NCBI GenBank assembly: GCA_030149585.1
Contig: JASFBJ010000169.1
Span: forward strand, 1-7,964
Reading direction: 5' to 3'
Length of the DNA: 7,964 nt
Origin: Desulfobacterales bacterium
GTDB taxonomy: Bacteria; Desulfobacterota; Desulfobacteria; Desulfobacterales; JASFBJ01
The translations under genes were made by a program, and so were the position numbers. Positions 5,493 to 7,964 of this stretch are shown piece after piece (position 1 is the first letter of the stretch; each line of letters begins with the position of its first letter). The notes beneath the pieces are model-generated. The model saw nothing but the letters and a program-made list of their open reading frames with translations. It was not told the origin of the DNA and ran no database searches.

Positions 5493-6557
5493 TCAACAAA
5501 TTTTTGATACTTCTTTTGCTATGGCTTCAAGTGGAAGCACTTTGTCAACTGCATCTCGTTTTATCGCCTCTTGAGGCATACCAAATACTACGCAGGTCTT
5601 TTCGTCCTGAGCCAAGGTTGCGGCGCCTGCCTCCTTCATCTCCAGCATTCCCCTGGCTCCATCGTCACCCATCCCTGTCATAATAACACCTACTGCATTT
5701 TTGCCCGCGTATCTGGCGGCGGAACGAAAAAGAACATCAACCGAAGGGCGGTGCCTGCAAACCAAAGGCCCCTCTTTTATCTCTACATGGTACCTGGCTC
5801 CGCTTCGTTTCAACATGAGATGCCGGTTTCCCGGGGCTATCAATGCCTGACCACGGAGGATACTTTCACCGTTGGTTGCCTCTTTTATCTCTATGCGGCA
5901 GATGCCGTTGAGACGTTTGGCAAAAGCGCTTGTAAAATGCTCAGGCATATGCTGAACAATTACGATGCCGGGGCAGTCCTGGGGAAAAGCTTCAAGAAAA
6001 ATTCGCAAGGCTTCGGTTCCTCCGGTAGAAGCGCCCACCGCGACTATCTTTTCTGTGGTGCTGATCATTGCCCTGCCGGTCGGCGGCGCAATGACGGCGT
6101 CTGCCGTCAGTTTGCCGGTCGCTTTTTTTCGTTGAGCGGAAATTGTTGTTATACGGGCTCTTGCAGCCGCTTTTACGGCATCACAGATTCGTATCTTTGA
6201 TTCATTTAAAAATTTTTCGGCGCCCATCCTTGGTTTTGTAATAATATCCATAGCGCCGTATTCAAGCGCTTTTAAAGCAGTTTCGCAGCCCTTTTCAGTC
6301 AAGCTGGAACACATCACCACAGGGAGAGGATGCTGGGTCATAATTTTGTGCAAAAAAGTTAGCCCGTCCATGCGAGGCATTTCCACGTCAAGTGTTATTA
6401 CATCGGGCGCTTCTTTTTTTATCTTATCCGCTGCAATAAAAGGGTCTGATGCTGTCGCTATTACTTCAATGGCCGGATCGGAACTCAAAATTTCCTCAAG
6501 AGTTTGCCGCACGACCGCAGAGTCATCAACAATTAATACTTTAATTTTATTTTTCAT
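5493..6557 (-). CDS. cheB: Chemotaxis response regulator protein-glutamate methylesterase CheB
   Basis: The protein has 354 residues, typical for CheB. The N-terminal receiver domain (1-about 120) has the acidic pair D11/D12, phospho-acceptor D57 (in TLDVEMPRMDG), S84/S85 and K108 (TKP). A linker (about 125-168) leads to the methylesterase domain (about 169-350). Its catalytic serine is S177 in VGASTGG, the histidine is H203 in VQHMPEHFT, and the aspartate is D299 in MTGMGDDG. CheB removes methyl groups from (and deamidates) chemoreceptors when phosphorylated, opposing CheR. The start has AGAGGAA at 6568-6574, overlapping the stop of the upstream kinase gene, so translation is probably coupled. 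Parts of the gene are much more GC-rich than its neighbours, especially the linker. Confidence 0.97.
   Translation of the reverse strand: MKNKIKVLIVDDSAVVRQTLEEILSSDPAIEVIATASDPFIAADKIKKEAPDVITLDVEMPRMDGLTFLHKIMTQHPLPVVMCSSLTEKGCETALKALEYGAMDIITKPRMGAEKFLNESKIRICDAVKAAARARITTISAQRKKATGKLTADAVIAPPTGRAMISTTEKIVAVGASTGGTEALRIFLEAFPQDCPGIVIVQHMPEHFTSAFAKRLNGICRIEIKEATNGESILRGQALIAPGNRHLMLKRSGARYHVEIKEGPLVCRHRPSVDVLFRSAARYAGKNAVGVIMTGMGDDGARGMLEMKEAGAATLAQDEKTCVVFGMPQEAIKRDAVDKVLPLEAIAKEVSKIC
6074..6121. repeat. GC-rich palindrome flanked by a 9-bp direct repeat in the CheB linker
   Basis: TGACGGC-GTCT-GCCGTCA (6092-6109) is a perfect 7-bp stem with a 4-base loop. It is flanked by two copies of TGCCGGTCG (6074-6082 and 6113-6121). 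In the protein the copies give ATGK and PTGR around residues 146-162, between the two CheB domains. The 60 bases at 6061-6120 are 40/60 G+C by direct count, far above the surroundings. It may be a small inserted palindromic element or simply a GC-rich linker. Confidence 0.55.
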
Positions 6558-6573
6558 AGTTTCTACATTCCTC

Positions 6574-7803
6574 TTATTGTTTTATGATGGATTTCATAGT
6601 CGCAGGGCTGTCCTGTTCATGCTGTTTAAAGACATTTATCCTGGGAATGGTTATGGTAAACAAACTTCCTGTATTAAAGCTGCTTTTTACAGAAATATCA
6701 GCGCCATATAATTTCAGCAATTGCTTGCAGGTATGCAGCCCAAGTCCTGTGCCCCCTGCTTTTTCACCTTTTTCCTCGTTCTTGCAGGCTTTTGTTGTAA
6801 AAAACGGATCAAAAATCCGCTTTAAATTGACCGGAGATATTCCCTCTCCTGTGTCTTTAATCAGGATATAAATATTTTCGTTGTCATGCTTTGTGCTTAT
6901 AGCAAGCTCTTTTTTTGATGAATTTATCATGGCATCCGCTGCATTTCCTATCAGGTTGCCACCAACCTGTGAAAAATCAGTGTAAATACCGAATATCTCC
7001 GGGTTTGCCTGGTCAAGATCAAGCGTAATTTTTATTGCATTTTTCAGTTTGCTATGGGCTTTAAAAAAATCTATCTCCTGCTTTATAAGCTTGTTAAGAT
7101 TAATTTTTTGTTTTTGCTCAATTGATTCATGTCTGCTTTTACTAAGGAGGGTGTTGACAAGTGATTTTGTCTTATCAGCGGCTGAAGATCCTTTCTCGAC
7201 AGTCTTTATAATATCTTTCAGCAATAGAGTCTGGTCTTCATCAATCCTGTTTTCTGAAGATTTGATAAACTCAAGAAGCTTCATTTTTGCAATTTCAGCA
7301 AAACCGGAAACAGCCATAAGCGGATTATTAAGGTTATGGACAATGCCCTGAACCACCTGTCCGAAAACAGCCTGCTGTTCTTTCCTTACAAAATTTCTTG
7401 TACTTATATCGACCAGTTTGGCAAGGTTTTTTTCAAGCGCTATTCTCCTGGCCGCAGAGCTGACTCTGGCTATGAGTTCTTCATCTTCAAAAGGTTTGGC
7501 AATATAATCGTCAGCCCCTGCCTTTAGACCTTCAATCCGCTGGGAAACTGACGATCGGGTGGTAAACAGCAGGATTGAAAGTATAATCTTTTTTTCCCGC
7601 AGTATTCGCAGGACATCCAGACCGCTTATGCCGGGCATTATAATGTCGAGCAACACAACATCAGGCTCATGTTTGTCGATTAAGTCCAGCCCCCCAGGCC
7701 CATTACACGCGCCAAACACGGTAAACCCGGAGTTTGAAAGCATATCCATGGCATATTCTCTTATAGATCGGCTGTCGTCTATTACTATAACACTGTTTTC
7801 CAT
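6574..7803 (-). CDS. Response regulator-histidine kinase fusion (receiver + HisKA + HATPase)
   Basis: The protein has 409 residues from the preferred ATG at 7801-7803. An upstream in-frame ATG (7807-7809) would add two residues, but GGAGAG (7810-7815) is spaced correctly only for the downstream one. Domain order: receiver (about 4-122; acidic pair D9/D10, phospho-acceptor D53 in LLDIIMPG, T81/T82, K103 in AKPF), a helical connector, dimerisation/H-box with H156 in GIVHNLNNPLMAVSGF, then the ATPase domain with N box NLIGNAADAM (N287), G1 DTGEGI (D317), F box DPFFTTK and G2 GGTGLGL (350-356). All catalytic motifs are present, with no transmembrane segment, so this is a soluble, active-looking kinase. 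Lying between cheR and cheB, it probably acts in chemotaxis or motility signalling; its target is unknown. It lacks CheA's Hpt and CheW-like domains. Confidence 0.93.
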   Translation of the reverse strand: MENSVIVIDDSRSIREYAMDMLSNSGFTVFGACNGPGGLDLIDKHEPDVVLLDIIMPGISGLDVLRILREKKIILSILLFTTRSSVSQRIEGLKAGADDYIAKPFEDEELIARVSSAARRIALEKNLAKLVDISTRNFVRKEQQAVFGQVVQGIVHNLNNPLMAVSGFAEIAKMKLLEFIKSSENRIDEDQTLLLKDIIKTVEKGSSAADKTKSLVNTLLSKSRHESIEQKQKINLNKLIKQEIDFFKAHSKLKNAIKITLDLDQANPEIFGIYTDFSQVGGNLIGNAADAMINSSKKELAISTKHDNENIYILIKDTGEGISPVNLKRIFDPFFTTKACKNEEKGEKAGGTGLGLHTCKQLLKLYGADISVKSSFNTGSLFTITIPRINVFKQHEQDSPATMKSIIKQ

Positions 7804-7805
7804 AA

Positions 7806-7964
7806 TCATCTCTCCGTTTTTATGTTGGTACCGGTTGCCTTGCCAGGTTTTCTGTACGTAGTGGTTGCAACAAGACGAAATCGGTTGTTAATTCCGTGAA
7901 GTGATTCTGAATGACCTATAAAAAGATATCCTCCAGGCACAAGCTGATTATAGAATTTTTCAAA
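7806..7964 (-). CDS. cheR: Chemotaxis protein methyltransferase CheR, C-terminal fragment (cut by window edge)
   Basis: Only the last 52 residues are in the window. The frame is open to the window edge and ends at TGA 7806-7808, overlapping the kinase's upstream ATG. The segment FYNQLVPGGYLFIGHSESL matches the CheR C-terminal methyltransferase signature (L-pGG-L-lGhsEsl), followed by FRLVATTTYRKP, the usual final strand. CheR methylates receptor glutamates using S-adenosylmethionine, the counterpart of CheB. The tail after RKPG is a short polar extension. The identification is firm for the family; the rest of the protein and its start cannot be judged. Confidence 0.9.
   Translation of the reverse strand, partial: FEKFYNQLVPGGYLFIGHSESLHGINNRFRLVATTTYRKPGKATGTNIKTER
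7810..7815 (-). promoter_or_regulatory. Ribosome binding site deciding the kinase start
   Basis: Read on the - strand, GGAGAG sits immediately before the ATG at 7807-7809 (no spacing) and 6 bases before the ATG at 7801-7803. The second ATG therefore has the functional spacing, and the kinase protein most likely begins MENSVIVIDD. The site lies within the last codons of cheR, indicating coupled translation. Confidence 0.65.

Larger units (their letters stand above)
5359..5496 (-). other. Possible 45-codon reading frame directly after cheB; gene status doubtful
   Basis: A TTG at 5494-5496 overlaps the cheB stop TGA (5493-5495) as TTGA. It opens a 45-residue frame ending at a TGA at 5359-5361. 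The product begins LLIKYLCEQIDKDVKRISD and ends RSVRSV, the last part being read from the 9-bp tandem repeat. An ATG at 5437-5439 could give a shorter 26-residue version beginning MERGRINFLIYASQ. No good Shine-Dalgarno is visible. The frame contains the right arm of the 18-bp repeat, read as ERGRIN. It could be a small coupled gene, a degraded gene end, or chance; I do not recognise it. Confidence 0.2.

Noticed and set aside
5411..5683. 90-codon + strand reading frame across the spacer and the cheB 3' end
   Set aside because: It mostly overlaps cheB antisense, has no Shine-Dalgarno, and its composition is that of a shadow of the cheB codons.
5571..6200. 209-codon + strand reading frame inside cheB
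   Set aside because: It is fully antisense to cheB, which has intact catalytic motifs. The translated product is rich in Cys, His and Arg with no recognisable domain; the GC-rich stretch explains the lack of stops.
7049..7861. Several + strand reading frames of about 100 codons over the kinase gene
   Set aside because: They are antisense to a kinase with all catalytic motifs intact and show no start signals or recognisable domains.

Overview
The window holds two convergent gene blocks. The + strand (89-5274) carries an AT-rich run of flagellar genes in the classic order fliL-fliM-fliN-fliO-fliP-fliQ-fliR-flhB. The - strand (5493-7964) carries the end of a chemotaxis operon: the 3' end of cheR, a receiver/histidine-kinase fusion, and cheB. 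A Gram-negative, flagellated, chemotactic bacterium is implied. The gene order, the base composition and the style of the kinase and CheB proteins would fit a deltaproteobacterium / Desulfobacterota member, but that placement is inference. No rRNA, tRNA, CRISPR array or recognisable transposase gene is present.

Region by region: 1-88 is a short leader that may include the last codons of an unidentified upstream gene. 89-2250 encodes the stator/basal-body protein FliL, the C-ring switch proteins FliM and FliN, and the small export-gate assembly factor FliO. 2280-5274 encodes the flagellar type III export gate FliP, FliQ, FliR and FlhB. Gaps within this block are short (-1 to 29 bp), consistent with one transcript. 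FlhA, the usual partner downstream of FlhB, does not follow. 5275-5492 is a 218-bp convergent spacer without a confident gene. It contains a 9-bp tandem repeat and one arm of an exact 18-bp inverted repeat whose other arm lies just upstream of flhB. 5493-7964 (- strand) reads cheR -> receiver-kinase -> cheB with start/stop overlap or a 16-bp gap, so it also looks like one transcript.

The genes fit together as follows. FliM/FliN receive CheY-P through the FliM N-terminal motif. FliP/Q/R/FlhB export rod, hook and filament subunits, and FlhB autocleavage at NPTH switches export specificity. CheR and CheB methylate and demethylate chemoreceptors. The receiver-kinase between them is an intact phosphorelay protein whose partner is not visible here.

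The part most worth a second look is the flhB neighbourhood: the 18-bp inverted repeat bracketing flhB, the loss of operon continuity right after it, the small repeat cluster in the spacer, and a GC-rich palindrome in the cheB linker. I found no convincing wholly new multi-gene system.
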